NCBI RefSeq assembly: GCF_036370855.1
Contig: NC_088098.1
Span: forward strand, 199,563,773-199,627,772
DNA length: 64,000 bases
Origin: Dromaius novaehollandiae
Taxonomy: Eukaryota > Chordata > Aves > Casuariiformes > Dromaiidae
Direction: 5' to 3'
Positions within the stretch are counted from its first letter, which is position 1; every line of letters begins with the position of its first letter. Under the pieces are notes generated by a model. It was given only the letters and a program-made list of their open reading frames with translations. It made no database searches and had not been told where the DNA came from. The position numbers were made by a program, and so were the translations under genes. Of the stretch, positions 10,276 through 24,600 are shown in pieces.

Positions 10276-13200
10276 GTAAAGCCTCTCGTCCGCGCGGAGA
10301 GGTGCGGGGCCCCGGGGAGGAGGCGCCGGCCCCCCGGGGGGCCCCGGGGCGCGGCAGGGGCTGGGCGCCCGCGCGGGGAGCCGCGGCCTGCGGCGGGGCC
10401 GTTACCCCGCGGCGCCGCAGCCTCCCGGCGGCTCGGGAAGCCTCGCGTCAGCGGCGGCGGCTGCTGCGCGCGCCAGGTGTCACAGCGAGGTGTTAGCTGA
10501 GGTCTGGAGTGTACAGACTGCGCCTCGGCACTGTGAAGCGCCTGGAGGGAGGTGCGAGCCGGGGCAGGAGCGTCCCGTCCCGTCCCGTCCCGGGGGTGAG
10601 CTCTGCCGGCCAGCCGCGGATCGACGCTGCTGCCGAAATTCAGGATCCTCCGCGTGTGTGTGAAAACGCTCCTGTTGTATCCGATTCATTGTAAGGCGTT
10701 TCTTTGCGTGAGACCTTGAAAGCTCTGTGGTGTTGTGCAATAAAGGTGCTTCCTCTACAGTAATTCCTGAAAGTCTGTCGCTTTTTGCCTCTATTCCTTA
10801 TGCAAGTGAGAAACCAGTGGAGAAATCTAAGTACAGCTCTGAGATACTTTGACATCTGAGATGTTTTGGCTTCTGTGCAAGTGGGTTGTGCTTCATCCGC
10901 TCTTTAAGCTAGAATTGAAGCTTTTGAACAATGATCTTGTTAAGGAGAAAAAACCCGTCAGACGATAACCAGCCTGCGCTCACCGTTATTACTTAGTCTT
11001 AGCAGTGCAGGCAGCGACAGGCTTTATCTGTGAGACCGCTTGAGGTCTCAAGACACGTGTCTCAGCGCTGTCATGTGATAGGGACGAAACTAGCTGCCGT
11101 TTGTGGCACCCTGAACGCTCGTTTGCTGTAGATGAGCGAAGGGTCGGGAGCGCTGGGCTCTGGGATCGGCGGCCCGTGCGAGAGCTGCACTGGGCGAGGA
11201 AAAACTGGTGGCACCCACAGAAGTTCAGTGAGCAGGTCTGGAGCCTTGGTGGTTAACATTTCACCACCGAACCCAAAATGTCAGTGTTTAAAGTGTCAGA
11301 AAGAGCCCTCCTGGGATCAAATATACTAACATCATGTTGGGATATTGCTATCATGCAAACTAGAAGAATCGATTACTTACCATTGACTCATTTTGTACGT
11401 TCTGTAGTTTTAAAGAAAACCCAACAACCTTAAAACCTCTATAAAAATAAAATAAACTCTTTTTTTTTTAATTCTTCAAACACTGAATTAAGAAACTTGC
11501 TGTCTACTTAACACTACATGGAAAGTTTTACTCAATTTTTTTGTCTCATATTTCCACTGATTTCTGCTGTTTCCTGCACTTCCTGTTTCATTCTATTTTT
11601 GTTCTTTATTCATTTCTTATAAACTAAGGGCTGAACATGTTCCTGTTTTCTTTTCTTCCTATTCTGATCTGGCTTATTGCCTATCTTCCCCCTCCCCCCC
11701 CCCCCCATGTCATCCTTTACTGATGCCCTACTGGCCTCACATTTTCCAGATGCCAGAGGCTGCTTAAGTTTAATGCTAACAGTGATCTCAGAAATGACAG
11801 GAAATGCGTGTAATGACCAAAAACTCACTGTAACAATCATGGATGGGGATCTATGTTCTTGTAACTACTAAGATTATTTTTTTGTGTGTGTGATCTCAAG
11901 TTTATTTAAGCTTACTTACAGTACACCTCAGTGCTTCCATTTGAAAAGGCTAATGCCTGCTCTAAAGCTAATTAAATAAAAATGTGCATTGTTTTAAGAG
12001 ACATGATAAAATTATTAGCTCCTGTAAATTTCTTGTTTATATTTCTCAATAATGTGCTATAGGTGGCATGACTTCACTAAAAGATGTTGACAGACTGCTC
12101 CTGCGTGCCTCCAGCATAGTAGGATGCTTCATCTAAAAATAAGGGTGGTGCTAGGGTTGGGTGGATGCAAAAGTAGCCTCAAAGCCATGTTTCTTCTTTT
12201 CACATACTTAGAATACTACCAGAATTGTAGTGGACCTATAACTTAAGTAGCTGGGCCTTTGCTTCTCTGATCATCTCTGAAGCAGGTTCCCAAACTCTGG
12301 GAACAGTGGACTGCTGTCAGTCTTCAGACCTCAACTGAACAAATGAGTTTGCAAAAAATGTTTTTTAGTATGATTCCATAAACTGACTACAGGTCAGAGT
12401 CACAGGTGGGGAAGCTGTTGATACTTGAGTCCAAGATCCCAAAGTAGCAGTTCTTACTCTTTCAAATTCTGCTGTCCCTTTTTTCTTTTTTCTCATTATC
12501 TTTCCCCCAACTCTGAGAAGCTGCTGCACAGCTAACAAAGGACATATAACTGTTACAGAGAGAGAGTGTGGGGTTTTTTTTCCTCTTTTCCTCGATATGT
12601 AACTGATCCATTCATCAAAATATTGAACGGTGTCCAAACTCTATTTTGATCTTGCAACACTTGTCAGACTGCCTCCCTAAAATAAATGCTTCCTTATTAA
12701 TTGGCATTTCTCTTTCAGCGGATTGATTGGTCGCAGCTGGGCTATGGTGTTTGCTGCTGCAGGCTGCAAAGTGAAACTTTATGATATTGTGCAACAACAG
12801 ATAACAAGCGCACTGGAAAGCATTCGGTAGGTCACCTGACTTGTGATGACTGGCACTGATATAAATCTGTGGGATTTCTGTAATTATGAATGAATAGCCA
12901 CATCATGTTATTTGAAGGAAACTCTGTTAAGGTCAGAAAAATTGTGTTCCCAGATCTCTGAATGATGTTTTCAACCCTTTAATTCTTAGGTAATGATTTA
13001 AGAGCTCAGGTTCAAATTCTTGAAATAATGTCTAACACAACTAGATTATCTATAGGCTGTGATTAAAATATATGAACATGAATGGGTTTTGTGTAGAAAG
13101 ACTGCATAGTCCCATTCAAAATCGAAGGAGGCTAATATCGATTGCTAAGGAGCCCCGCTACAATTATCAGTATTCTCTATAGCTTAAAAAGTAATGTTTC

Positions 13201-16200
13201 TGGAACTGTAGAAGAAGAGGTTATTATTTCCAGGTTAAGTCCTGCCTGCCTGCTTCCCCTCCCCCAAGCTACAGTGCCCACAAGTGGCTTGTCTATTCAG
13301 TAACTCTGACTAGATCTCTCTTCCAGGTATTTCTCTAACCTTCCTTTGAACCCATGTAAACCCTTTTGTGTCTTCCTTGCCAAAGGACTTTGTGTTCTAC
13401 AGGTTTGCTGCTCACTCCATGAAGAGCTATTTCCTTTTGCTTGTTTTCAACCGGACTCCTCACTTGCTTTGTTTGGCTCCTAGTTCTTATGTTAGAAGGG
13501 ACCCTGAATGGTGGGTCCTGTTCACCCTCTTCTTACCAGTCTAAGCATGGGTATTTACCCATGAAAGAGAGCATTGCTAGAATGGTTCTACACACAGGCT
13601 TATATTGCTGTATCAGCGTTTAATGCTGAAGTTCAGGCTGCTCTGTGATCAGTTCCAAGCCAAATACATCGGCCTTCGCCTCTTGCTATCTTGGAAGGAA
13701 GTATGCCAGCGGCCTTGGGCCAGGCAGTATAGGGAGTAAGTTGCACCTAAAAAAGGGCTGTGGCATGCTGCACCCTGATTGCTTTCTGTAACAAGGCTTA
13801 CAACAAAGCCTTGGAGGAATGACTTTGGAAGCCCCTTGTGGGACAGTTCAGTTGTTACTACCTCTAAGTCCTGCTCTAGGAGGACATTAAAAAAAAAAAA
13901 TCAATAGTGAAGGAGGGGAACATCTGTCTCTCACAAATTTTCCCTGTCCCCCTTCTCCTCCCCCCAACTTCTGTTTCCAAGAAGGTGTTAGTCAAACTTA
14001 ACATCTCTGTTGCTGAGCCTAAATAGCAGACACTTTTGGTTTTGCAGAATTACTGTCATTGCTGGGAGGTGACTCTGGATTATTTGTAGGAAAATAAGAA
14101 AAAATTAGGGCTGAATGTTATATCCACTAATGGAGACTGCAAAACTTTTTTTAAGCAGAATGAGGACTTTAGCCTTCCAAGACTTTTGGCTTGGAAAAGA
14201 GAAGCATTAAATGACATGTAATGGTAGAGAAGTATTTGGGTGTGTCACTGAACTCTCCTGTGCCTGCATATGCTGTCCCATAGGAGTTCAAGGCAGGTTT
14301 TGTCTTTGGCATAAGCAGTTCTTAGCTCAACTTATAATTAACCTATACATCTTGGCTATTGTAATATCTTAGTTAACAAGTCTAGTTTCAGAAGGTAGTT
14401 TTTGTGACAGGAACAAGCTGTACAGTTTCTTCAACCAGTATTTTAGTGATTATATCTGTCAAAATACCCTTGAACTTGAACTTTTTTCCTTTTCTCTGCT
14501 GACTTTGTAGTGCACAATCTGCAGTAAGTCCCACTGATTACTGATACGATACCTGAATAAGAGCTGGAGCTCCAGTAAAAAACGATCACTGTGCAAAGTT
14601 ATTCTTTTGGTGTAGTAGAGGTAAGCACTCACAAAAGAGCAGCAGAGCAATGCCCATTGAAGCTGTCTGACAAAGCCAGTGGGTAGCTACTTTCTCTGTG
14701 AACTTACTGGGATTCGTTTTCTGTTGTCTCTCCAAATTCCTAATACTTTTAGGGAAGTTCTTGGATTTAACATCTCAATAGTTTTAGTATTGAAAGGAGT
14801 TTTGTTTCACTCTCATTTGCAGTTCATGATCTAAGTGTATGGAGCTACTTTATATGTTAAAAAGCAAGTAGAGTGCACAGAAGACTGTTTAGTTTCCTTT
14901 TTTAAACAAAGGAAAATGGATTTGAGTAGTAAACAACAGTCACTTTACTTCAAAAGGAGTAGGAATGAAACATAAGTGTTAAGTATTATGTGATTGACTT
15001 TTAGTATACTGACTCTTACAAATCCAGAACAATGAGTTACAAAACCACGTTTCAAAAGGGCGTTTCCGGGTTCTTTCAGCTAATTAATTTAACTCTTGCA
15101 GAACAATGTGTTGGTAGCAGGCATGTGTAGTCCTGCTGGAAGAATGAGATGGAGACTGGGATGGAACTATGTTGATAATGACAGCCTGCATGAATCAGTA
15201 TGGGAAAGTCTAAAATGTACTCTGTTTATTCAAAATGTCTGGTTGGGGTCAAAACTGAAATAAGTGGAAATACTTATCAAGTTGCCACAACACCAGTAGA
15301 CCAGATAAGGAAAGGAAATGAGTGGGTTTGCTAGTGCTTGACTTGGCGTGATAGATTTACTACCTACTTAATTGTTGACAGGTGCATGGCAGTTAGTGCC
15401 CTGATGCAACAAACAGTGTATTAGATGGAACTGGGTGTACCAGCAGCATTATTAACCAGTGTCTGCTCTAATGGAACAAACTTCCCCCCCCCCCCCCCCC
15501 GCCTTCTGCTGAAGACGCAAATTAATGAACAGCTTTATGCCACACTTGGTCTCCTGAAAGCCTTAGTAACCTGCCTTGGAAAATGTAACTTTTCATATCC
15601 ATTATGCTTTGTTCCAAGTCAATGTGATTGATTCTGCTTTGAATATAAGATCGCTAAACTTTAAAATTATAAGAATTAGAAGAACAAGTAGTACCCTATT
15701 CTTGAAAGTAACCCTAACATAGACTATATGTATTATATATGTACATATGCTTTAGTGTATGCCCAGCCTACAAAAAACCCCCAAACCTTTATGACTTAAA
15801 CTTTTTGTAATACGTAAACTCTTTCAAATACTCCCTGAGCTACTATTCTAGACATAATTATGCTGTTGATAAAGATTGATAAATACAGTGGAAACACTGC
15901 ATTTTTGCTTTATGTAATTGGCTCATGTTTTATGTAGAACAGTTTTTGTTCCATATTCATGCTTATAGTGAAAGACTACTGCAAAGAAAAAGGTTTATTT
16001 GACTTGGAAGAGAAGGACACTAAATCTTGGATATATGTGCATGTATGTTCTGTGGTTTCTTTCTAGAAGTGGATGCTGGTTAAATATCATGGTATTTACT
16101 TACACACAAAACTGTATCTCCTCTAGGACATAGGAACTGGTAACTGTTTTTAATATATATAAAAACCAAACAGTTGCCTGCATAAAGGCTACAGTTAAGT

Positions 16201-19200
16201 TTGGAAAAAAAATCATAAACATAGTAGACCTCAGGGAGTAGCCTGTGCTAAAATATAAAGACAAGATTATTTTTTCAAACTAATTACGTCATATTCAACT
16301 GTAAAAAACAGTATATATGTCTATTAGAAGTTCTTTCTGTCTTCCAATCCTTCCCTTCTTCTCTAAGCTGAGTACAAAGGTTTCCTAGGACAGTTGAAGT
16401 TAACTTTGTGAAGTGGTAGTTGTATGTAGAGATATGGGCACATGAAAACTGGTATTACTACCTTTATTGAATATATTCTAGTGAATTAATACTAGTATCA
16501 AAACATGAAATACTTGGCTGAGGAAGTAACTTCAGCCATCTCTTCTGTGTGTATTGGCTGTTGCTGAGGACGAACTTGTTTGCGTAAAAATATTTTCATA
16601 TAGATTTTTAATCTGGGTATCTAAAGGTAGGATTCTTGAGTCATAGATCTATATTTCACTCTGGATTCTTGTCTCTCCTACCCAGGAAAATGTGCTAGAC
16701 ACTCTTAAATCACAGTGAAGTTGATGCAAGGAGTCAACACTGCTAAAAAGTGATGGACTTATTACTGAGGAGCTACACTTGTAAATCCTGTCTTTCTGAG
16801 AACATCTTATGAAACTTGAAAACCTCTGTGTACATGGCTGACTTGCATCATCTGCATCTCCCTTAAGCCCTCTTGAATGAAATCACTCATAACGTCTTGC
16901 CTATAGAAACTCTAGAACTTGTTATTCTCCGAAGTAGGGTCAAAATATCCTGTATCAATCTTGCAGTCTCTGATGTCTGAGTGTTTTGCACACCTAGAGA
17001 GATGGGCTTGGGTTACATACAGGTTACGATCATGGATTACAGTCAGAAGAAATACTGCAAAAACTGTTTTTTTTATTAATGGGACTTGAGCAGTCTTTGT
17101 GGGATACCCCCAAAATTTCATGTTACAACATGTCCTAAGCCTTATGAACATGACTGCTGCTGCTGGTTACTCTGCTTGTGGGGTTGTGGGGTGGGATCAT
17201 GGTAGAGGTGCATTGGTGAAGGAAATGTGATGGAAGTAACTGCTTTAAAAGTGTCTTGCAGAATGTTTTAATGTTTAAAATCTATCAAGAATTATAAAAT
17301 AAAATCCCAGTAATATGCAGCAAAGGAAGTTTCTTAGCATCCATTTCAAGAACTGTTTGAGGGTGCTTGGAGAGTGCTTTTTAATTACTGTATCTCTTTG
17401 AACTCTTAAAATATCTGACAGGATAGGTCAAAGTATGCATTTTGACTAAATGTGCATCATACATAATATGCCCTATCCAGATCAGGATGGACTCTGTAAG
17501 ATATTTTATAGTGAATTATAGTGAATTCCATATGAATTTCTGGTGTAGTAATAACTATCCTAAACATTCTTGCATTCTGTAAGATAGCTGAAAATAAGAA
17601 TGTTTGTAGGAAAGTGCTGCAAGCTCTATCAGATTTTTAGAATCCATTTTTAATAAATGCATTGTTTCAAATAGGAACCAGGTAGCTCATCTTTTTGAGG
17701 TATATAAGAAGTCTCTCATATTTGTCCAACAATTAGGCATGACCAAGCTGAAAGAGTGGGATTAGCCTTTTTTCCTTAGATTAACGCATTGTACAAAGCA
17801 CTCACTTTCTTCAGTTTTACAGAAGATATGGTGTAAGAAATAAGAAGTGGGTTACTGATTGTTTTATTCACCTGTTCTCTCCAGTCCTTTTAATGTGTCC
17901 CTTCACCCCTGGATACTGATGCTGTAGAACAAAATATATATGGAAAAATAGATGAAGTGTTTGAGGCTCACTCTGTGGAAGGATCAGACTAATCCTAGAA
18001 TAACAATTTTCTCCAGTCACCCTTCTCACTGCGGAAGAAATGAGTTCCCTAGCTCTTCCAAGAAAGTGAAGGGCACAGGGCAGAGCCCCCACTGTGACAG
18101 AGGTAATAACTCCAAGACTACATTTCAGAAGAGGCTAAATGCCTTTGCTGTCTCCTGAGATTTGAAGGAGAGCATGTGTGCATGTGCGTGCAGGCATGGT
18201 ATGTATTCCCTTCTCTTTCAATCCTTTCTCCTTGCTATAATCATAATGGAATATTTGAAAGTCCTTTTTATCTCTTAATTTTTTAAAAACTTCCTGTTCC
18301 AGATCTTTTGGGACAGGACGTAAAATACAAGATTGGGAGACATAAATACTCTTTTCTGACCTGCTCTGTGATTGCAAAGGGCTTACATCTGTGACAGTCA
18401 CCTTTCTTGATCTAGAGAGCCGATCTGGGATTCTGCCTCTGAGTGTTTGCAAATCAGTTAAGTCTTAGTATTTATGGAGTCTAGAAGACCTGTTGCTTCA
18501 ACCATGGATTGCTTCAGATATTGTATGCCTTCTTCCTCTAGTTCTGCAGCTAATGATACTCTGTAAACTTCCTTCTCCTCCTATGAAATGTGGTTTGGGG
18601 CAGTGACTTTTCAGCTTCCAAAAACTAAGAGTCACTTGGTCTCTACATGGATTTTTTAAATAAGTCTGATCTGAACCTGGAAGATGTGGTTAGATTTATT
18701 AATGTTTTAATTGAGAGATTAGCTTCAAAAGTGTGCTCCCAATCTTCTACAATTACCATCCTTTAGCTTACATCTTAGAGCAGTCTGTATGGGACTGGGT
18801 TCCTTTCAGATGAAATTATGAACCAGAAAATTACTTCAGGAGCTCCTCTGGTGTACTCCAGACAGTAATGGTTGTTCTGTCCAATGGGACAGTCTAGAGC
18901 TGAGTGAAAATCCCACCCCAAATAGGTATTTTGCAGACATCCACTCCTTAATATGAACTGCTTGCGTCTAAAGGTCTATTTTTAATGCATTACATTAATT
19001 GCTAGTATACATGTAGCCTTAATTTACCTAAGCTGGTTTTGGGGGTGGAAGGGGATAATCCAGACCTTCCTCATGATGGCTTTGGTGCAAGTTAAACCAT
19101 AAACAAAACTCTACCAGTTTAATAAACTGGAATACCTTAGTTAATACTTTTACTTTAACTTCTCTTTACAATGTTTATCCTCTGTAGTGTCAAGACTAAG

Positions 19201-21607
19201 AGACCTTCTGGTATACAGAGAAGGGGACTTGAGCCACGGTAGATAGTGAACAAGAGCTAGTATAATGCTGTAACCTATAGCAGAAATGTCATTCACCGCC
19301 CTCCCACATTAAAAAAAAAAAAAAAAATTTCGTTAGTGAGTTCTGTTCTTCCTGAATGGACTTATGCAGAACTTTGCCTTCTGAAAACTGATAGATTCTG
19401 GTAAGATTGTGTGGGACTGAATCTAAACTCTTGGACGTGGGACTTGGGTCTATTCAGTGGGATTTGCTTGTATGTTAACTTCATCTGACTACAGGCTGCT
19501 CTTCTGGATGTTTCAAAGACAGTAGATTGCCACTCAGTCAAGAGACATTTAAAACTGAACTACAAAGAATTAGAGCCAAGCAGTCTTGAGATCAGAATAT
19601 CATACTTTCTCTCTTTATTAAGTATTAATTTAACCATAAATTTTATTGGACTTGATTTATAGTGGAGCGCAGTATTGGAGTAAGTAATTTTAACTTTGCC
19701 ATGCTATAGGGGCAGAATTGCTATGAAAAATAAGCAAAACTTATGGGCTAGAAAAAAATAACACTTCTCCCAACCCCTGGCCAGACAGAGAGAAGTACCT
19801 TAAGAATTTTGTGAACATTGTAGAATGTGCCTGGAACTTGTAATGAAGTGTGCTATATATGACAGGTCATAAGACCAAGGAAGTAAACTATATCTGTGCA
19901 TATGACTTGGTTACATCCGAAGTCCTGAAATAGTTTTCCCCCTGTAATAGTTTCCCCCCTGGTCTCTAGAAGATACTTGAACTTCTTGTTACGCTTGCTG
20001 TCTGGTACCCTCTTATGCTTCGTAGGTATAAAAATGGCAACAGCTTGCTAGAAGTGTGTAGTTACGCAACATGAGCAATTCACAGTTCATTGGGCAGCCA
20101 TCCCTCTTGAGTACACTGCCATTGCTATGGGCAAAGTGCATTTGACTGCTCTAGATATCTGATCAGAAATCCAGGTCCAGCTTGTACTGATGTTTTGAAA
20201 ATATACCTTGTAATACATAACAAATTCTCCAGGTTGCTTGTTGTACCTCTACCTTTTATCTGGACGAAGAGGGAAGCTGGTTGCTAACACTTTTGAATGG
20301 CCACTTGCAACTTGATATTAGTAGCTTGCTATTTGGCCATTGCCTGTCTGGATGGTGAGCTTGTCCCAATGCCAGGGACTTACGGTTGTGTACCATGGCT
20401 GTTGTTCCTCAGGGTGGAAATTTGAGGCTGGTGAGGTTCTTTACTGGCCCAGATACCTTCTCATTTATTGGATAGACTCATTAGTAGATAGCAAGCTGGT
20501 GCCATGACTGGTTTGTTGTCCTGGCCTTTGAGCAATGGCGGTTGGCTGAATTTGTGAAGAATGGTGCCAGCATTCTCTTGTCCTCTTCTCCTCCCTTCCG
20601 CCTGCCAGTTTGGACAAGTTTGTGACTCTCCAGTCTTTCATCTCCTAAGTGCTTGCTTGTTGCAACAGTATCGGTATGAATGCTATATAGTAGCTATGAA
20701 TAAAAGTGAAGTGAAAGGGCATGAACAAGATGAGTTAAGTGCTGCCATCACTTGTCAGGCCTTTCTGTAAAGGCTTTTGGAGTAGGAGTTGTAACTAAGA
20801 CATCCCAGCAGTTTGTGATCAGGAGCATTAATATTGATTAGGTGCTTGAGGTACTCACTGGTTGAGTTCCCAGAGTAGCACTGACGTGGGCAGTGAGGTA
20901 TGACAGTAAAGCTTCAGAGCTAGACAAAGCATGAGCAGTAAAAGTGAGTAAGGTGTTCTTATGGACATGAAGTACTCATTCTCCAAAGACCTTAGGAGGC
21001 TATTGAGTCAAATCCTTCAAGTTGTGCACATGACCGAATTTCAGACTGAAGCTGTGTGTGGTGTGTGTTTGGAGGTATCTGGAATGGCCTCAGGATCTGT
21101 GCTCATCCTCCAGGATGATCATCCTGAAGTCTGCATCTTTGAATAAAAAAGTCATCCAGCAGAGGTCAGTGGTGCACTGCTGTATATATAAGCCAGTAGA
21201 TTATGTGCCTTAATGTATGGTAAGTGTCAGGGGACTCCCTCCCTTTGCCTATGCTTTTGTGGTAATCCTGTACCCTAAAGGGAATATAGAAAGGATTTAG
21301 TATTTGTAGGACTTGAAATCTTTTTGTGGAACAAAACAGCTAAAGAGACAATAAAACTGTATTAGTGGAGAAGACCAAAAGACGTTTTCCCCAGGAGGGA
21401 GGGAGAGAGGAGGCAAGACCAAAACTGAAGTAATGCACTAATCATGTTTCGTGTTGCACGTTTTTAAATACTATAGTAATTTAAATAAATGGTTAGCATG
21501 GTGGTCAGTGACATTAATTGGAGGACTTTTGTTTAGAAGAAAAAATTCAGTCCAACCTCAGATTTCAAAGGATGAAGACAGTGGCCTTAGAGATTAACTG
21601 AGAATGG

Positions 21608-21649
<42 letters not shown>

Positions 21650-24600
21650 CACACACACATATATATATGTATGTATGTATAATGGCTCATGAGAGAAGTA
21701 GAAATGTCAAGATAATCATCACTGGCAGAGAAGGAAGGGAAGAGAACAGGAGACAGATGCTGAAAATTTCTAAAGGAGCTTGTGGAAGAAAAGTAAAAGC
21801 CCCATCTTAGTATGTCACTAGCCTTTTTGAATCCCTCCACTGCCTATTGTGGAATGATGTGAGTTTCAGGGGGACAGGGAGGAGGAAGCAAGTGTAATAA
21901 CGCACAGCGAGTGAACAAGAATTTCACCTTGTTCTTCTAAGAAGGGGGTAACTCTGTTGTGGTCTTTTCAAGTAAAAATTTTGTTTGTTAAAAATAATAT
22001 GCAATCTCTTTGCAAGAAGATGCTGGATTTAGGCAAGTGAACCTGGGAAATGGAATTCTGAGGAACTGAAAGTCGAGACCTCTGGGATTCTTGGTTTCCT
22101 ACCATCTCGCCTCACAAGATGTGAGGGAGCCAGAAGTTTGGATACTCTAGCTCTTGTTTCTTTTACAGATAAAGCACTAGCAGCCTTTAATGAGCTGGAA
22201 CCTTGAAAAAGTGTCAGATAGAGCTTCTGCCTAGCAAGTTGTAGTGTACCCTTGCAACTTGGAAAATGGACCTGAAGCTTCCTGTTTCTTATCACTTGCC
22301 ATGCAGATTGCTCAAGAAGCAGAAATCTGGGCTTTTTAGCCATTCATTGGTGTGTTGTCAAGGAACCAAACGAGGAACTCATCTGGAAACATGACAGATT
22401 TCCTGCTGTGGTTTCTGTGACGCTGCCTGGAGGGGGCTGTCTTTGGACACATATTTTTCCTTGAAGTGTTCTTAAACAAAAAGTTACTAGAAAGCAATTT
22501 CTTACTAGTTTGACTTTGCTTGAGAAAGGTCTAGTTGTTTTTTGTTTGGTTGGTTTTTTGTTTTTGTTTTACCATAAATGCATAATCAGAAAATGGGCAG
22601 AAAGCTATTAACAGAAGTCTTTGCATGAGTTTTGGTATGCATAGACTGATAGATTTTAGGCCAAAATTAGCATTTCTAAGGGGCTCTGGGGAAGCAAATG
22701 TGACAGAACTGAGCAGTGTCTGAAATGTGGGTGACTTCTGGCCTCATTCTCCAGCTAAGAGTGACCTGAACCTTTTCAAAACAGTTGTCCAGTGTAAACA
22801 GAATGCAATGCCTGACTATTTACCCAGAAGTGCTCTGCCCAAAACTGAGTAAAAAATCATGGTCAATGATCAGCTGTCACTAACATAAAATAAAAGTGTT
22901 AGAACTTGCTGTATGGAAATGATTAGCTGGAGTTAATTACAGAAGCAGTACTTTGAAGAGGAAAAAGTTAATGCTTGTAGGAGTTAGTCTTTAAAAAAAA
23001 AAAAAAAAATAAGTGCATGTATGCTGGCTTGGAATACGCCGTGTTACCTTTGCTTCTTTCAGATAGAACCTCAGCTGACATCTTACCTACTCCCAAGAAG
23101 TATTTTGATTTAAGGTACGAAGTCCACTGTGATCAGAAGGTATTTGTCTCTTCCGACTATTGTGCTAAACCAGGAGCAGCACTATTCGATGCCTTATTGA
23201 CTTTTGTTAAGTAGCTACCGAGACCTGTTTATGCTGATGTTAGTGGGGTTGCTCTAGGATAAGATACTTTTGCTCAAGACTGGTGTCAGAAAACTATACT
23301 AGGAACCTGGCTTGTTTACTGGGAAACAAATGTTCCCTTTTCCACTATTTTGAATGGAAAGGAGAATGTCAAAGCAGCTTGCAAACCAGCAGATGTCTAT
23401 GACCTCTTAAAGCCTTGATAAAACTAGTAGAGCCTGTATCTGTCTGTGCTCTCTTGGACACAATACAACTACAGTGGATGCTGAAGTAACATCTTAATTC
23501 TCAGGAGGTTAATGGTTGATTTAGTTGAGCCGTGAGCTCAAGCTAAAGATCTGAGGGCCCAGTGTGTGTCTGTTGAGGTTTGACTTGCTTCTGTTTAATT
23601 CAGTAAGAACTGGATCGTCTTTAAATTACAGAAGAGAAGGATGGAAACTTTATCTTTAGTAACTTCAGAAGACTGCAATCTAAATGTCTCAGACTGAGTT
23701 AATTGCTTTATAGGGACTGGGGAGAAATAGGTACTTCTACCATAAAATGAGATGGATTACATACGTGGATGCCTAAAAAAGATCGGACAAATGCATCTGA
23801 AATGCATATACATGTTGACGGGCTAGGTCAAATGAATCCCGTTTGTTTTGTTCGGGAAATCTGGAGGAGAAAGCTTGATGTTTTTATTGCACCTATGGAT
23901 TCAATACTTCACAGAATCACAGAATGGTTGAAATTGGAAGGGACCTTTAGGGATCATCTAGTCCAACCCCCCTGCTCAAGCAGGCTCACCTAGAGCAGGT
24001 TGCTCAGGACTGTGTCCAGACAACTTTTCTTCCTTGATAGACAAGAGCTCTGAATAAAAGGATGGTTTGACAAAGTCGAAGTCCGTTATCACACATTGCT
24101 CAGCAGGTAGCGTGAAAAGAGCAAACACAAAGTTAGAGGCAGAGTGATTTAAAGCAGTGGGTTTTTTTTAAGCACTCTGTACATTTCTCTCAATTAACTT
24201 AATGTTGCTTGAAAAGTATAGATGACTTTTTTAAAAAAGAGTTTTCATAAAGCAACTGAGAGCTGGGAGCCAGTCTGATAAGATACCTACCTGTTTAGGA
24301 TTGCTGATGTAAAGGTGCCTGCAGCTGTCTCATTGGCGGGGGACTGAGGGAAAGCTGTCCTAGAGTATATGTGCTGGAGTTGGACTGAAGAAGAGGTCTG
24401 GGGCTGACGTTATCCCAGTCCTCTGGCTGGCTGCCTGCTCTGTTTCATAAGGATGAAGGACTGTGTGTATCTGGCTGCTGTAGAAGTCCATGACAAACAC
24501 ACAGGGACCCATCTCTTCTGAGGACTCTAGGTGCCAAAAAAAATAGTATTACTCTCTGGATATGTGTGGGGGTCTGGGCAGGCATCTTAAGGACTGACGT

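Larger units (their letters stand above)
9410..10650 (+). promoter_or_regulatory. CRYL1: CpG island, CRYL1 promoter and exon 1
   Basis: A strong CpG- and GC-rich block surrounds the CRYL1 first exon and extends into intron 1. Long open frames on both strands (9477-10133 plus, 9498-10202 minus) arise from the GC bias and show no protein family. The core promoter motifs are listed separately. The island is unlike the flanking DNA, as expected of an unmethylated vertebrate promoter. Confidence 0.85.
10276..12718 (+). other. CRYL1: CRYL1 intron 1
   Basis: This is a 2.4 kb GT-AG intron, phase 2. Its first 370 bases belong to the CpG island and include a short CGTCC tandem run. A cluster of palindromes lies at 11031-11062 and a C13 run at 11694-11706. 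No other gene was recognised. Confidence 0.85.

Noticed and set aside
21565-21840. Frames through the GT/AC repeat
   Set aside because: They translate a microsatellite into Cys-Val and Thr-His repeats; not genes.
22993-23214. A17 run followed by an open frame, as a possible retrogene tail
   Set aside because: No gene-like sequence lies upstream of the A run and no target-site duplication is visible.
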